The notes: generated from the letters alone by a model not told the origin. DNA of 49,476 nucleotides from Euryarchaeota archaeon UBA549 (GCA_002495645.1 DAGF01000091.1:1-49476); one strand, 5' to 3'; positions 7,376 to 18,300 are shown, numbered from the stretch's first letter. Made by a program: numbers and translations.

Positions 7376-8707
7376 TTATTCTGCCTCGTCAAGCTCAGGC
7401 ATAACGGGCAACCGAAGGGTCAAGAGCCCTGATATCAACATCAAAAGACCGCACAGATGGAAGGGGGTGTGGTAGTCCCAAGGGTAGGAGCCGTTGACGG
7501 TTAATTCCCAAGCAAGACCACCAGAAAGCGGACCGAGGATACGGGCAAAGGCACTCAAGGATTCTTGAGCTCCCATCACGGCCCCCAAATCGTAATCTGT
7601 ATCCCTTGCAAGACGCGTGAGGTAGGTGCTCGAGGAGGGTTGAAACACACCGTTGCCAATCGCTATGCACGAAAGCACCAGCAGCATTTGGAGCCAAACC
7701 AAGTTCGTTTGCGTGTAAGGTATCATGACCAGCCCAATACCGGTCAGGATGATGGAGAGGGGAATGAGTCGGCGTGTGCCAAATTTACGGGTCAACGGGC
7801 CAATCAACGTAGCCTGAGTAAAGATACCCAAGAGACCAATCATGGCGAACATACGCCCGTTGTCTTGCTCCGAAAATCCAAGCCCGCCGTTCGCAGGATC
7901 CATTTCCGTGTACAAGATGAACACAGAGTGCATGACGGTGAACCCGAGCATGAACAGCATGGAGACCCAAATCATTGCACCGATGGTCGCCGTCCGAAGC
8001 ATCGACACCGAATTACTTGCGATCATGGACATTTGACGACCCCATGAAAGGTGCTCGTCCTCGCGGGCACGCTCAAGGTCAATGGACTCAGGGAGTTTGA
8101 AGTACGCAAGCACGAGGGAACCTGCTGAAAGAATGCTCGCTATAAGGCACGGCAACAAGTAAGGGTAGGTCTCAAAGATTGTTCCAACAAAGAGGTCCCA
8201 ACGTTCAGCAGGGCTTGAAAACTCTCCACCAATAAAGGGCCCGATGGTGAAGCCAAGACCGAAGGCTGCACCGATGAGGCCCATGCGTGTGGCCAATTGT
8301 TTGGGTGTGCTGACATCCCCTATGTACGCCCGTGCTACAGCGATGTTTCCGTTGAAGATGCCTGCAAAGAACCTCATTGACAAAGCGAAGAGGAGGGTGT
8401 TGGACAAACCAAAGGCCGTGAAAAAGACGGTGTTTCCAACCAGACCGATCATCAAAACCCGACGTCGCCCGATTCGGTCAGAAAGCGACCCCCAAAAAGG
8501 TGAGGAAATGAATTGGGCTGACGAGTAGGCCGTCATCAACAGGCCCACCCAAAGACCAACTTGAACCACGCCTTGCTCTGCAGCAAGGTCCTGGACGAGA
8601 TATGTCAGAAATGGTATGATGATACCAAATCCAATCATGTCGATCATCGTGACCAAAAAGAGCGCCAAAAGAGCCCCCTTTCCTGCATCACGTGTCGTCG
8701 TTGACAT
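7376..8707 (-). CDS. MFS transporter, TetA-like drug/metabolite efflux group
   Basis: This 443-residue major facilitator has about twelve hydrophobic helices. The motif between helices 2 and 3, GSLSDRIGRRRVLMIG, is the classic MFS motif A. The N-terminus LFLVTMIDMIGFGIIIPFLTYLVQD resembles the TetA/multidrug antiporter group, so proton-coupled efflux is the most likely activity; the substrate cannot be read from sequence. The central loop (SIDLERAREDEHLSWGRQMSM) separates the two six-helix halves. The ATG at 8707 gives a normal N-terminus; upstream in-frame sequence overlaps lonB and is not transporter-like. It lies 73 bases after lonB and 23 bases before the AI-2E-type permease in the same direction. 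Confidence 0.88.
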   Translation of the reverse strand: MSTTTRDAGKGALLALFLVTMIDMIGFGIIIPFLTYLVQDLAAEQGVVQVGLWVGLLMTAYSSAQFISSPFWGSLSDRIGRRRVLMIGLVGNTVFFTAFGLSNTLLFALSMRFFAGIFNGNIAVARAYIGDVSTPKQLATRMGLIGAAFGLGFTIGPFIGGEFSSPAERWDLFVGTIFETYPYLLPCLIASILSAGSLVLAYFKLPESIDLERAREDEHLSWGRQMSMIASNSVSMLRTATIGAMIWVSMLFMLGFTVMHSVFILYTEMDPANGGLGFSEQDNGRMFAMIGLLGIFTQATLIGPLTRKFGTRRLIPLSIILTGIGLVMIPYTQTNLVWLQMLLVLSCIAIGNGVFQPSSSTYLTRLARDTDYDLGAVMGAQESLSAFARILGPLSGGLAWELTVNGSYPWDYHTPFHLCGLLMLISGLLTLRLPVMPELDEAE

Positions 8708-8780
8708 GGTGACCGATGTTTGCTCAACACCGTTTGTTTTAGAATGCGACCCCAATAATCCCGCCGAGGGGATGGTTTTC

Positions 8781-10853
8781 TCATACAAGGGAGATTTTGC
8801 TTTGGACTTCGGGTGTGAGTCGGTCGATGACCGCTTCAAGGCGCTCGACAAGACTGGCTTTCTGCTCGTGCTTGATGAGTGCATACTGCATGACTTCGTC
8901 AAGTGTGTCAACAGCGACGACCTCAACCATGTCCTCAAATCGGTCGTCCAGGAGAACGTCTTGCATGTTGGCACGAGGCACAACGATGGTTTTGACACCG
9001 GACCGAGCGGCGGCTTCAATCTTCGCCGTTACGCCACCGATGGGGAGGACCTCTCCACGAACAGAAAGCGAGCCCGTCATGGCAAGGTCTTGGCGAATGG
9101 GGATGTTCTCAAGCGCAGAAATGATGGCGGTGGCGATGGTGATGGAGGCTGAGTCGCCGTCCACACCGTGCGTGTCAACGAATTGAATGTGGATATCGTA
9201 ATCCGAGATGTCTTTGCCCGTGAGTTTCTTGATGACGGCGCTGACATTGGTCACGCTTTCTTTGGCCAAATCAGACAGCCCACCCGTGGCGTGGATTTTC
9301 CCTCCGCCGCCTTGCGAGGGCGTCACCAAGGCTTCGACTGGAAGCATGATGCCGCTGAAGTCGGAAAGTCCGGAGTTGGCACCGAGCACGGCCAGGCCGT
9401 TGACACGACCAACACGCTCGCCGCTGTTGACCAGCATGGCGTAATCTTGGCGGCGTTCAATCATGCGGTCAGCGACCTGTTGTTCCAGCGGCTTGGCGAT
9501 GTTGCGGGCACCGAGAACATGCTCAGCCGAAGTGAAGGGCACGCCAGCTTCAACGGCCAAATCCCCAGCGATTCGGACCAAACCACCGAGTTCACGAAGT
9601 CGCAGGGAGAGTTTTCCTCGGCGACCAGCACGGCGTTGGGCTTCACGGAGAATGATGGCGACGGCGCTCTTGTCAAAGTGTGGAATCTCACGAACGGTGT
9701 CTTGGTCCCGCAGGACCTCTTGAGCGATGAAGCGAATCAAGCGGCGGCGGTTTCGAGAGGTGTCGGGCATCTCCGAATTGACATAGACCTCGTAGCCGTA
9801 GCCACGAATACGGCTTCGGAGTGCAGGGTGCATGCCTTGGATGGCATCGAGGTTTCCTGCTGCGATCAAAATGAAGTCGCAGGGGACCGGTTCGGTCTTG
9901 GTCAGTGCACCCGAAGAACGCTCCGAGCGGCCAGAAATGGGGAAGGCACGGTCTTGCATGGCCGTGAGCAAAGCCTGCTGTTCTTCGAGGCGAAGCAGGT
10001 TGATTTCGTCAATGTAGAGCACACCTTTGTGGGCACGATGAATGGCACCAGGCTCAACGCGATCGTGGGCAGGCGTTTCCATACCGCCAGACTGGAAAGG
10101 GTCGTGGCGTACATCGCCGAGCAACGAGCCTGAGAGCGTGGCTGTTGCATCAACAAAGGGTGGCAATTCGTTGAGGTCGTGCTTGACGAGCACCTTCGGA
10201 ATACGGCTGTCATCGGCAGCACCGAGACGGCTTCGGATGAACATGTATCCGAAGACGAGCAGGAACCCGCCAAAGAGCAGCGTGAACAAATCACCGGATT
10301 GAAGCGCTGCGATGAGCAGCAAAAATCCGATAGCGGCAAAGGCGATGAAGAGCATGCGCTGCGATTTTTCGCGCTGTTGGCGAATGGCTTCTTTCTGAAC
10401 CTTCACGATGCGTTCGGCTCGCCCGGCAGGCACCGTGCGAACGCGGGGAACGTTCTCGTCGTCTTCGTTGGGGTAAACCAGCACATCCTCGAGAGCGTCC
10501 TTGGGAAGCAAGTCCGTCATCGACTTGGCCAGCATTGACTTCCCCGTTCCGGGGTCGCCGATCATCAACATGTGGCGGCGCTGCTCAGCGGCTTTCTTGA
10601 TGACCACTGAACCGGCTTCTTGACCGATGACCTGGTCGACGAGTCGCTCAGGGATTGGGACATCAGCCGTGGATTCGAATTCAACATCGGCGATCCACTC
10701 CTCGATGGAGGTGCTGAGGATTTCATCAGCCCCGGTGGGTTCAGGCGACCAGATGGTAGCCATGTCGTCCTGACGAGCATCCGACTCGCCTTGAGTCTCC
10801 TGAGGGACCTCCTCAGAATCCTCAACAGGAACCTCCACGTTGTCTTCGGCCAC
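8781..10853 (-). CDS. lonB: Membrane-anchored ATP-dependent protease LonB
   Basis: LonB is the archaeal membrane Lon protease, degrading damaged and regulatory proteins on the cytoplasmic side. In this 690-residue form the order is an acidic N-terminus, Walker A GDPGTGKS (99-106), two membrane helices inserted in the AAA+ domain (about 167-184 and 189-206), Walker B-like VLYIDEINLL, and the C-terminal protease domain. The catalytic dyad is Ser568 in GDSASIT and Lys611 in TAKIEAA, 43 residues apart as in known Lon proteases. I chose GTG 10853 because GAGGAGAGGAAG lies just upstream; GTG 10871 would add six residues. Two short inverted repeats lie in the upstream gap. The call is certain, the start likely. 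Confidence 0.94.
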   Translation of the reverse strand: MAEDNVEVPVEDSEEVPQETQGESDARQDDMATIWSPEPTGADEILSTSIEEWIADVEFESTADVPIPERLVDQVIGQEAGSVVIKKAAEQRRHMLMIGDPGTGKSMLAKSMTDLLPKDALEDVLVYPNEDDENVPRVRTVPAGRAERIVKVQKEAIRQQREKSQRMLFIAFAAIGFLLLIAALQSGDLFTLLFGGFLLVFGYMFIRSRLGAADDSRIPKVLVKHDLNELPPFVDATATLSGSLLGDVRHDPFQSGGMETPAHDRVEPGAIHRAHKGVLYIDEINLLRLEEQQALLTAMQDRAFPISGRSERSSGALTKTEPVPCDFILIAAGNLDAIQGMHPALRSRIRGYGYEVYVNSEMPDTSRNRRRLIRFIAQEVLRDQDTVREIPHFDKSAVAIILREAQRRAGRRGKLSLRLRELGGLVRIAGDLAVEAGVPFTSAEHVLGARNIAKPLEQQVADRMIERRQDYAMLVNSGERVGRVNGLAVLGANSGLSDFSGIMLPVEALVTPSQGGGGKIHATGGLSDLAKESVTNVSAVIKKLTGKDISDYDIHIQFVDTHGVDGDSASITIATAIISALENIPIRQDLAMTGSLSVRGEVLPIGGVTAKIEAAARSGVKTIVVPRANMQDVLLDDRFEDMVEVVAVDTLDEVMQYALIKHEQKASLVERLEAVIDRLTPEVQSKISLV

Positions 10854-10900
10854 GTTACTTCCTCTCCTCACTCCCCTTTAGGGCTATGCTTTTCTTACAA

Positions 10901-10914
10901 CCCCTGTCAAGGGG
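10901..10914 (-). promoter_or_regulatory. Inverted repeat upstream of lonB
   Basis: CCCCTGTCAAGGGG has 5-base arms around GTCA. It lies between the stop of the surface protein gene (10929) and the lonB start. A second small palindrome, CCCTTTAGGG, lies at 10874-10883. The first could be a terminator hairpin for the upstream gene or an operator near the lonB promoter; the sequence does not decide. A weak AT-rich stretch (minus strand TAAGAAAAG) lies between the two. Confidence 0.35.
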
Positions 10915-10928
10915 TCATAAATCTTGCA

Positions 10929-13900
10929 TCACTGGTTGTTCATTTGGTCCAGATATTGCTGGCCGTAATAGGTCCACTGCTCCATGGTCCAACCTGCTGG
11001 TAGACCGGTGGGGGGCAAAGGTGGCCCTGCTGGGGCTGCGACAGGAGCAGGCGGTGGTGCAACGGCTGCAATCGGGGGAACCGCTGCAACAGGAGCGACG
11101 GGTTGCTGGAAGATGTCTTGAGCACCGCCGTACATCGAATTGGCCACGGCGTCATGGACGGGCAGGTTTGCCTCGTTCCACTTGGTTTCTTCAGGCTGAC
11201 CGCCGCCGCCTCGAATAAACATCAGGCCGAGCAGAGCAGCAACGATCAACACACCGATAACAATCAGGATGAGGTTCATGTTCATGCCATCTTCTTCGCC
11301 CGAAGTGCTGCCTTGAACTTCGTCCACGGGGCAGTTGGCACGCGTGTCCTCACATGCAGCGTCAAATTTGGTGTTCAATTCCATCAATCGTGCCTCAAGC
11401 GAAGCTTTGTCCTGCGTGTTTGCTGGGTCGGCGAGTTGCTCTTCAACTTCAGCGATGTCGTCAATCAGTTCGCCGACATACCAGTCGAGGAGGACCTCTT
11501 CCATTTCAGCAGGCTCTGGAAGCGACTCGGTTGTGAGCCACTTCGTGGTGTCCCTGGTCTTGTAATCTTGACCGGTGTCGTCCACGGCTTGAACGGTGAG
11601 ACCGATGTAGTCCATGTCTCGCATACCGTTGACACGGGCGAATCCACCATCGCCGTAGGACGAGGGGATGTTCATTTCTTGCGTCCATCCGGTGTTGGAG
11701 CGAGACATATCCAAGTCGTATTCCCAGAAACCATCGCACGTACCCGAGAGTTCATTGCACAGCGACCAGGTCACCGAGATGACCGTGAACGTTGGTGCAG
11801 ATTCGGTCAACTTGAACGATGCCGTAGGTGTTTGGGACTCGTAGGTGTAGTTCATCATGTCCACAAAGAGGTGGCCAGACCCGTCATCTGTCTTGGATAC
11901 ATAGAAATCTAAGGAATCGAAGACGTTTACGGTGATTTCATAGCTGTTCGTTGCGTACCCATCCGTGGTCGAGATGGTCACGGTTTGGACGCCAACTTCC
12001 TCAAAGTTGAGAATGAGGTCGCCGGTGACCAATCGGGCCGAACCCGTCTCGGTTGACTGAGGGTTGTTCACCCAGTAGGTACCTTGCGGACTGTCAACGT
12101 CGGTGAGGCGGCTGTTGAGGTTGATGATCTTCTGGCGGTTGGTCTTCAACGAGAATTCCTCAATGTCCGTCAAGTCAAGACGAGGAGCGTCGTTGATGGG
12201 ATTGACACGGAGGGTAATCGTTTGGTCCGACCACTGAACGCCGTCGCTGGCTCGGAGTTTCACCGTGGTCTCGCCGTTCACATCGTCGTCCACCGTTTCA
12301 AAGCCAAGGGTTTTATCGCGCAGTTCAACGGTGAAGACTTCAGGGTTCGAGTTTTCGAGAATTTCAATCGATAAAGCCGAAGTGTCTGCTGGCTGACCGT
12401 TATCGTCGGTGTCGGAGAGGTAGTCAGACAAGGTCAAAAGTCCGCTTCCACCCTCATCAATGACTTGAATCGGCAAGCCTGCCCATCGAGGTTGGCCGTT
12501 TTCAATGACGTTGAAGAGCAACGTTCCGTAGGGAAGTTCGCCCGTGTCGGAGTAATCTCCACCGTCGTCAACCTTGACCTCAATGCCTTTCTGGCCGAGT
12601 GGACAACCGTTGTCAAACGGGAAGAGGACCTCGATTTCTTCGGAGTCGGCGTGCCACGCAACGAAGTTTTCGCTGCTGCTCGTAATGACGAGGTCGCCCA
12701 AGGGCGTTTCAGGGTCGGAGACATGGCCAACCATGCTCACCTTGGTGCTCGTATCACACATGACGGTTGGAACGGGGTCAGCAACGATGAGTGGGCGGCC
12801 GTTGGCCAGTTCAAACATGTCGCTCACGACCGACCAGTCACTGGTCTGGCCACGGCTGTCCACCGAACGGGTGCGCACGTCGTAATCACCAGCGCTCATG
12901 GTTGCTGTGGGGGTCACGAAGTATTGTCGGCCCTCTTGGGGAGAGTCCCGATAGAGGACGGTCTCGCCACCAGAAACCAAACTTGAGTCCCAGAGGTTTG
13001 CACCTGCTGCCGAGACCTCGATTTCAAAGCTCATGGAGTCGATGTCGTCGACGTTGTCGTTGGGGTCGCCCTTGGCAAGTACTTCGACAGACTCACCACG
13101 CTGAACGACATTATCACCGAGAACTTGAGGCGTCTTTGAGAGCGGAGCACGATCGTGGTTCACGCCAATTTCTTGGACGTTATTGCTGGAGGCCATGTCG
13201 CCGGTGATGCCGGTAAGTCGGGCACCGAAGTTGGTGGACCACACGTTGCTTGGAAGGTTTGAGGTATCAAAGGTGGCGGTGCCAGTCAAGTAAGGTGAGC
13301 CGGGAGCGACGTTGAGTGTCGGGATGGACACGGTGTCAATCGCCGTGATGGTGGCGCCGTTCTTGTAGAAGAATTCGAGCGAGCCACCGCTGGTGTAGTC
13401 GAGGTCACCGGTGTTCTTGACATCGGCTTCAAGGGTCACTGTGTCCCCACGGACGTAAGAGTCGGTGCCTTGGTCGTTGGTCACCGTGAGGCCGGAGACG
13501 CTGATGTCCATCTTGGGACCCATGGTTGAGTCGATAGCGTGGTAAACGTGAGGACTGCTGCCACCCACCGACACTTGGTTTCCACTCATGAGGGCGGCCA
13601 CGACAATGGCCTTGCTGATTCCGCCAGGAACGACGGAGGTCGGCACGGAGGTCCAGGTCTCTGTGGCTTCAGTAGAGGAAACGGAGACGCTGTGGAAAGC
13701 GGTTCCGGAGCCAGCACCCTTCGACTTGTAGGTGTCGCCAGCGGTGAGCCAAGCCATCCAGCAGTTGTAGCCGTGAGGAATACCTGAGGAGTAGGAGTAG
13801 CCTGTGCAGTCCTTGTCAACAAGAGCGGCATAGAGCTTCATGTTGGAAGCAGGGGTGCCTGAACCCTTGTACTTGTAGGAGATGCTGATGTCGTAGTTGC

Positions 13901-14414
13901 CACCGTTCTGTGAAACGGCTGCGGACATTCCGTAATCGTTCACGGTGCTGTGCATGCCGCCGCCGCTTGAGAACTGGCTGTCATAGGTGTCGTAGTTGGA
14001 GGATGCACCTTGTTGGCGCTTGTCGTTGCGGTCCCCAAAGTAGGCATCGGGAGCACCGCCCGTTGACCATGGCCAGTTGTAGGGGGCGACGTTGCCAGCA
14101 CGAGCGGTGTCGGTGTCGCCGAAGGATGCCGACATGTAGGTGATGTAGACATACTCGTCGGGGTGGTTCTGCTTGATGGCGTGGTGGGCATCGGAGCCTC
14201 CGCCCGTCTTGGAACAGTGGCCGCAGTTATCCGAAGAGATGTACTGTCCAAAGACAACATGGCCGGGGCTGGTTGCTTGAGACGGGTTCTGAACGACGGG
14301 TTCTTCCTCCAATTCGATGGCTGGTTGGTACAATTCAGCCATCATGCCTGAAGCAAGACTGCCGAGGAAAACGGCAACGATGACAAGGGCGAGGCTACGC
14401 GAAGCGGTATTCAT
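10929..14414 (-). CDS. Large surface protein with thioredoxin/Omp28-like N-terminal domain
   Basis: This 1161-residue protein has a signal peptide (residues 1 to about 25, LALVIVAVFLGSLASGMMA). The mature N-terminus reads FGQYISSDNCGHCSKTGG with C64-x2-C67, followed by sequence like the Omp28/thioredoxin-like domains of secreted proteins (YVYITYMSASFGD, GGAPDAYFGDRND). Then come several beta-rich Ig/cadherin-like domains (PINDAPRLDLTD and VSDPETPLGDL are typical linkers), one C-terminal membrane helix (about 1047-1067), a Pro/Ala-rich linker, and the ending GLPAGWTMEQWTYYGQQYL. It is probably anchored in the membrane with its bulk outside. The ATG at 14414 is 25 bases from a TATA-like box. 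The target of the CxxC domain is unknown. Confidence 0.85.
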   Translation of the reverse strand: MNTASRSLALVIVAVFLGSLASGMMAELYQPAIELEEEPVVQNPSQATSPGHVVFGQYISSDNCGHCSKTGGGSDAHHAIKQNHPDEYVYITYMSASFGDTDTARAGNVAPYNWPWSTGGAPDAYFGDRNDKRQQGASSNYDTYDSQFSSGGGMHSTVNDYGMSAAVSQNGGNYDISISYKYKGSGTPASNMKLYAALVDKDCTGYSYSSGIPHGYNCWMAWLTAGDTYKSKGAGSGTAFHSVSVSSTEATETWTSVPTSVVPGGISKAIVVAALMSGNQVSVGGSSPHVYHAIDSTMGPKMDISVSGLTVTNDQGTDSYVRGDTVTLEADVKNTGDLDYTSGGSLEFFYKNGATITAIDTVSIPTLNVAPGSPYLTGTATFDTSNLPSNVWSTNFGARLTGITGDMASSNNVQEIGVNHDRAPLSKTPQVLGDNVVQRGESVEVLAKGDPNDNVDDIDSMSFEIEVSAAGANLWDSSLVSGGETVLYRDSPQEGRQYFVTPTATMSAGDYDVRTRSVDSRGQTSDWSVVSDMFELANGRPLIVADPVPTVMCDTSTKVSMVGHVSDPETPLGDLVITSSSENFVAWHADSEEIEVLFPFDNGCPLGQKGIEVKVDDGGDYSDTGELPYGTLLFNVIENGQPRWAGLPIQVIDEGGSGLLTLSDYLSDTDDNGQPADTSALSIEILENSNPEVFTVELRDKTLGFETVDDDVNGETTVKLRASDGVQWSDQTITLRVNPINDAPRLDLTDIEEFSLKTNRQKIINLNSRLTDVDSPQGTYWVNNPQSTETGSARLVTGDLILNFEEVGVQTVTISTTDGYATNSYEITVNVFDSLDFYVSKTDDGSGHLFVDMMNYTYESQTPTASFKLTESAPTFTVISVTWSLCNELSGTCDGFWEYDLDMSRSNTGWTQEMNIPSSYGDGGFARVNGMRDMDYIGLTVQAVDDTGQDYKTRDTTKWLTTESLPEPAEMEEVLLDWYVGELIDDIAEVEEQLADPANTQDKASLEARLMELNTKFDAACEDTRANCPVDEVQGSTSGEEDGMNMNLILIVIGVLIVAALLGLMFIRGGGGQPEETKWNEANLPVHDAVANSMYGGAQDIFQQPVAPVAAVPPIAAVAPPPAPVAAPAGPPLPPTGLPAGWTMEQWTYYGQQYLDQMNNQ

Positions 14415-14436
14415 GTTAATAGCACACTTCCGCGGG

Positions 14437-14442
14437 TATATG
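14437..14442 (-). promoter_or_regulatory. TATA-like box of the 1161-residue surface protein gene
   Basis: The minus strand reads CATATA within TTCATATACCC, centred about 25 bases before the ATG at 14414. This fits a leaderless start. Confidence 0.45.
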
Positions 14443-14536
14443 AACTACTCGCCCTGTTGACAGTGGCACTGCTTTTCGAATTTTGTGCAGTTGCCCGTTA
14501 ATAGCCCTCCATGCGAACCTTAACATCAACCACCCT

Positions 14537-15331
14537 GTGCGCTTCGTTGTGACTTCCGGAGATTGGGCCGTCTTGGTCGAGGAGAACGGCAAAACATACG
14601 TCGTTGAATTGGTTGACCAGCAGGTCAAAATCAAAGGATTGGGAGTCTTCAACCCTCAACAGAAGTTGGCTGATGTCACCGTCGATGAGCGGGTGGAAAT
14701 CGGACAAAAGGAACTCAAGCGAGTCGCACCCCGCCTCCCTGAATTGAGTCGGGGCATGGTGCGCCGTGCGCAGACCATCGGCAGCAAAGATGCCGGCTTT
14801 TTCATTGCCAAACTCGGCCTCGGCCCCGGCGACAGTGTCCTGGAAGCCGGCATCGGAAGCGGTGGCCTCTCGATGTACATTCAACGTGTCCTCGGCACCA
14901 ACGGCACACATGTGACCGTTGAACCGAGAGGTGAGCACTCCGAGGTGGCACTTGAGAATCTGCAGCGTGCTGCCGCCTGTTGGGAAGAAACGCCCAACCA
15001 CCACCACATCGAAGGCACGATTGAAGCATCAATTGAGGCCATCAAGACTGTCAGCGATGGTTTTCATGCCATCGTTCTTGACCTGCCCGAGCACCCGAGT
15101 GCCATTCAGGCGACGGCTGAACTCCTTTTGCCGGGTGGCCGGCTCGCATGCTATTGCCCCGTTAGTTCACAGATGGAGCGAGCTTGGGAAGCCTGTGAAG
15201 CCGCTGAGTTGAGCGTTGAGTGGGCTGGTGAACTGATGGAACGAGAGTGGGGGCGTGCCTCAAAGGGCGGCATGCGACCGGTCAACGGTCCGTTTGGACA
15301 CACGGCCTTCCTTCTGGTCGCCCAGCGTTGA
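14537..15331 (+). CDS. trmI: tRNA (adenine-N1)-methyltransferase, TrmI family
   Basis: The enzyme would methylate N1 of adenine 57/58 in the T-loop of tRNA using SAM, as a homotetramer. An N-terminal beta domain (VRFVVTSGDWAVLVEENG) is followed by RRAQTIGSKDAGFFIAKLG, equivalent to the family's GPQ-x-HPKD segment, then the SAM-binding VLEAGIGSGGLSMYI, the acidic VTVEPRGEHSEVA, the catalytic-region VLDLPEHPSA, and the closing GGMRPVNGPFGHTAFLLVA. The start is uncertain because no ATG lies in frame; GTG 14537 (264 residues) agrees with homologue N-termini, and a TTAATA box lies at 14497-14502. An in-frame TTG at 14483 is the alternative. It is divergent from the 1161-residue surface protein gene. 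Confidence 0.9.
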   Translation: MRFVVTSGDWAVLVEENGKTYVVELVDQQVKIKGLGVFNPQQKLADVTVDERVEIGQKELKRVAPRLPELSRGMVRRAQTIGSKDAGFFIAKLGLGPGDSVLEAGIGSGGLSMYIQRVLGTNGTHVTVEPRGEHSEVALENLQRAAACWEETPNHHHIEGTIEASIEAIKTVSDGFHAIVLDLPEHPSAIQATAELLLPGGRLACYCPVSSQMERAWEACEAAELSVEWAGELMEREWGRASKGGMRPVNGPFGHTAFLLVAQR

Positions 15332-15334
15332 TGA

Positions 15335-18300
15335 TCACTCAATGACTCGGATCTTATTGTCGCATTGCGGACAGGTAAAGCGGAACGGTGGCACGCTGCC
15401 TCGAGGGACGCCCAATCGTGCGCCGCATGAGGGGCAGTTCACCTTTGATTCACCGTCGAGTCGGCATTCATTGTAGCCGAGTTCGGGCAGGTCTTTTTCT
15501 TCCTCCTCTTCTTCAGCCTCGTCTTCCTCTTCTGCTTCAAGAACATCCACTGGTTTGGAGGTCCTGCGACGCAGCATTTGGATGGCCAGGATGGCCAAGA
15601 GCCAACCCCCGCCCATGACGCCCAGTGCCACCGGCTGACTGACGCTGACGCCGAGAGGTAACGAGAGGCCGTTTGGAGGTATCGCTGGCCCCTCAATGGA
15701 GACCGGCAACGGCACGGATTCATCGGTAATCAACACCCCTCCACCGGCGGATGTCGCACGAATCACGATTTCGGAGGATGCCGTACGCGCCGTGTTAGAG
15801 ATAACGGTCATTTGGAAGTCAACGCTGGAGCCGGGCGTAAGGGTGTAGTCTGTGGTTACTTGGTCATCACTCATACGTACCCACTCCAACACCACCAGTC
15901 CAGTGTCCTGTCCAAAGGCATCCAAGGTTCCCGAAACTTGGGCGTTGCCGAGGTTTTGAACCGTCAAGATGGTCGTCGTGGAGCTGTCAACCCCAAGAGA
16001 GAGGCGCCCGTCGGCAAAGGAAAGCGCAACCAGAGCATCCCCTGGCCAATCGGCTTCCACCGTGTAAAGCGTGCTCTGTTCAATGACAACGTTGCTTCGA
16101 ACACCGCTCACGGCACGGAAGGAGATGCCTTTCTGGCCTGCCTCGGCGCTGTTGGGAACCACGCATGACCAGCCATAATATTCTGTGGAAAGTCCCGGCG
16201 CAACGGTGATGGAGACATCAAGGCCACAATCAACACCGACCGTGGTGATGGAGAAGGTGTCCTCGGTGTTGCCGGTGTTGGTCAACACAAGCGTCCCGTA
16301 AACCGACCCACCGGGAGCGGCTGAATCAACGTCGGCCAACACGGTCATGCTGGCGCCAACCGAGACGGGTTGAACGGTCATGAGAACCTCATCATGAACC
16401 TCTGAGTTGGTCGTGGAGACAACTCGGAGCGTGTAAATGACGCCCGCATCGGGTGCACCCGTGGCGATTTCTCGAACACCGATGGAAATCGGTTGAGTCG
16501 CCCCGGAGTCAAGTTGGAACGTGGTTGGAGAAACAGTGAATTCAAACCAGTTGCCCTGGCTTTCCGTGGTCCATTCAACGAGGTAAACATCGGATGCTGT
16601 ACCGAGGTTGGTCGCGTCGACAATCGCCGACGAAACGCTGGCGGGACTCGCCAAAAGGCGGTCTTGAACGGTGTTCACGGCAACCTGCTCACGTTCGACC
16701 ACCACGACCTCAAAGGTGTAGGATACACTCAACGAACCTGAAAGGTAGGTGAGCGTGGCTGTTGAGGTTCCGGGTGTGGCCCCCGTTGCGGCTGCAAACG
16801 TCATGACAACCGATTGTTGCTCGGACTGCTCAAGGTCAACAGCACCAACATCAAAGGTGACATCCACAGCCGAAGGGAGACCGGCAAGGGTCGGCGTCAA
16901 GGAAAGGCTTGAGGTCCCCGTGTTGTGGAGAACCACGGACAGGTTATTGGTTGAGCCAGGGGCGATGAGCACACGATTTTCACTTGGCGGAACGATGTCA
17001 AGGCCGTCCACTTCAAGCAGTTGTATGTCAACGACAACAGTGGACGTTTGACCGTTGTAGGAGGTAGCAAAGGACTGCTGGAACAGGCCCGCAAGGTCAA
17101 CATCGCCCTTGGTGTTCACCGTCCACGTACCGATTTCGCCGGCAGCGACACTGACCCCGGAGGCCGAAACCAGCACCGTGTTGAGGGACGGCGATTCCAC
17201 AATATCGAGGAAGAAGATGGTTTCATCGCTGCCGTGGTTGTTGACGCGAACCTCGTAATTCGCACCGATATCAGGAACAACATCCACGGTGGCCATGGGC
17301 CCAGAGAGCGAGAAACTGACGTTCTCATCAATGTCGATGGTGAAGTCAAGTTCTTCCAACAGTACCGTTGCGTCATCGACAGCGTGGTGTCCGGTCAACC
17401 GGAGTGGACACTGGGCTGAGCTGTCGGCGTTTTCATCGACATCGACCACAACCTCCACTTCGCTGACCGCATCGGGCTGAAGGGCCAGTGTTTGCGGCGT
17501 CACAAGCGAAGCGGTGCAAGCCGTTGTGCCTGCAGAGGGTGGAACGGAGAGCGTCCAGTCAATGTTGAGGGGAGCATTTCCGGTGTTGGTGACCTGCACC
17601 CCGGTCGTGGTACTGGCACCTGGGAGGAAGACATCGCTTTGCCGTAGGAAAGCAGCACTTGCAGAGGGTTCGGCTTCAACCTCAACGACGATGATGGTTG
17701 ATGAGGTGATGTTCCCGTTGGTGGACCCAATGGTGAGGCGATAACCGTAGAAATCTGGGGCAGCATCGGATGGAACCGTGATGGAAAGGGTAGCTGAGGC
17801 TGAACCACCGGCGGGAATGTTGGTCAATTCGTCGTCCTGCCACTGGATGTACCAACCTTGGGGAATGGAGGAGCCAAGACCAAACGCAGCGGTGCCCGAA
17901 ACTTCCCACGGGTAGTAGGACATCCCGGTTGTCTGGTTGAACACCGTATCATCAGCGGCTTGCTGCAGGGCGAGCTTTACGTTGGCGTTCAAATTCACCG
18001 TGTCGTTGGAGCCCACGCAAGTTTCCCCGGTGGTGCTGGAATGGAAAACGCATGCAGCGAGGTAGGAACCTGAGAGCGAAGGATGGCTTCCGTCGCTGGT
18101 GTAGAGGTCGTAGAAGAGGTTGCCCGAGACGGTTGGGTCGTCGCCATCGGCAACCACACCGTCATGCACCGTTTTGTACGCCAGGCCCACGGGTGCAATC
18201 CAAACGCTGTTTCCTGCGTTTGAAATGTTCTCGGCATACCGAGTGTAGCCCTCGGTCAAGCGGGCCTGCATCGTGGTGAAATTATTGTTGAAACTGTTCG

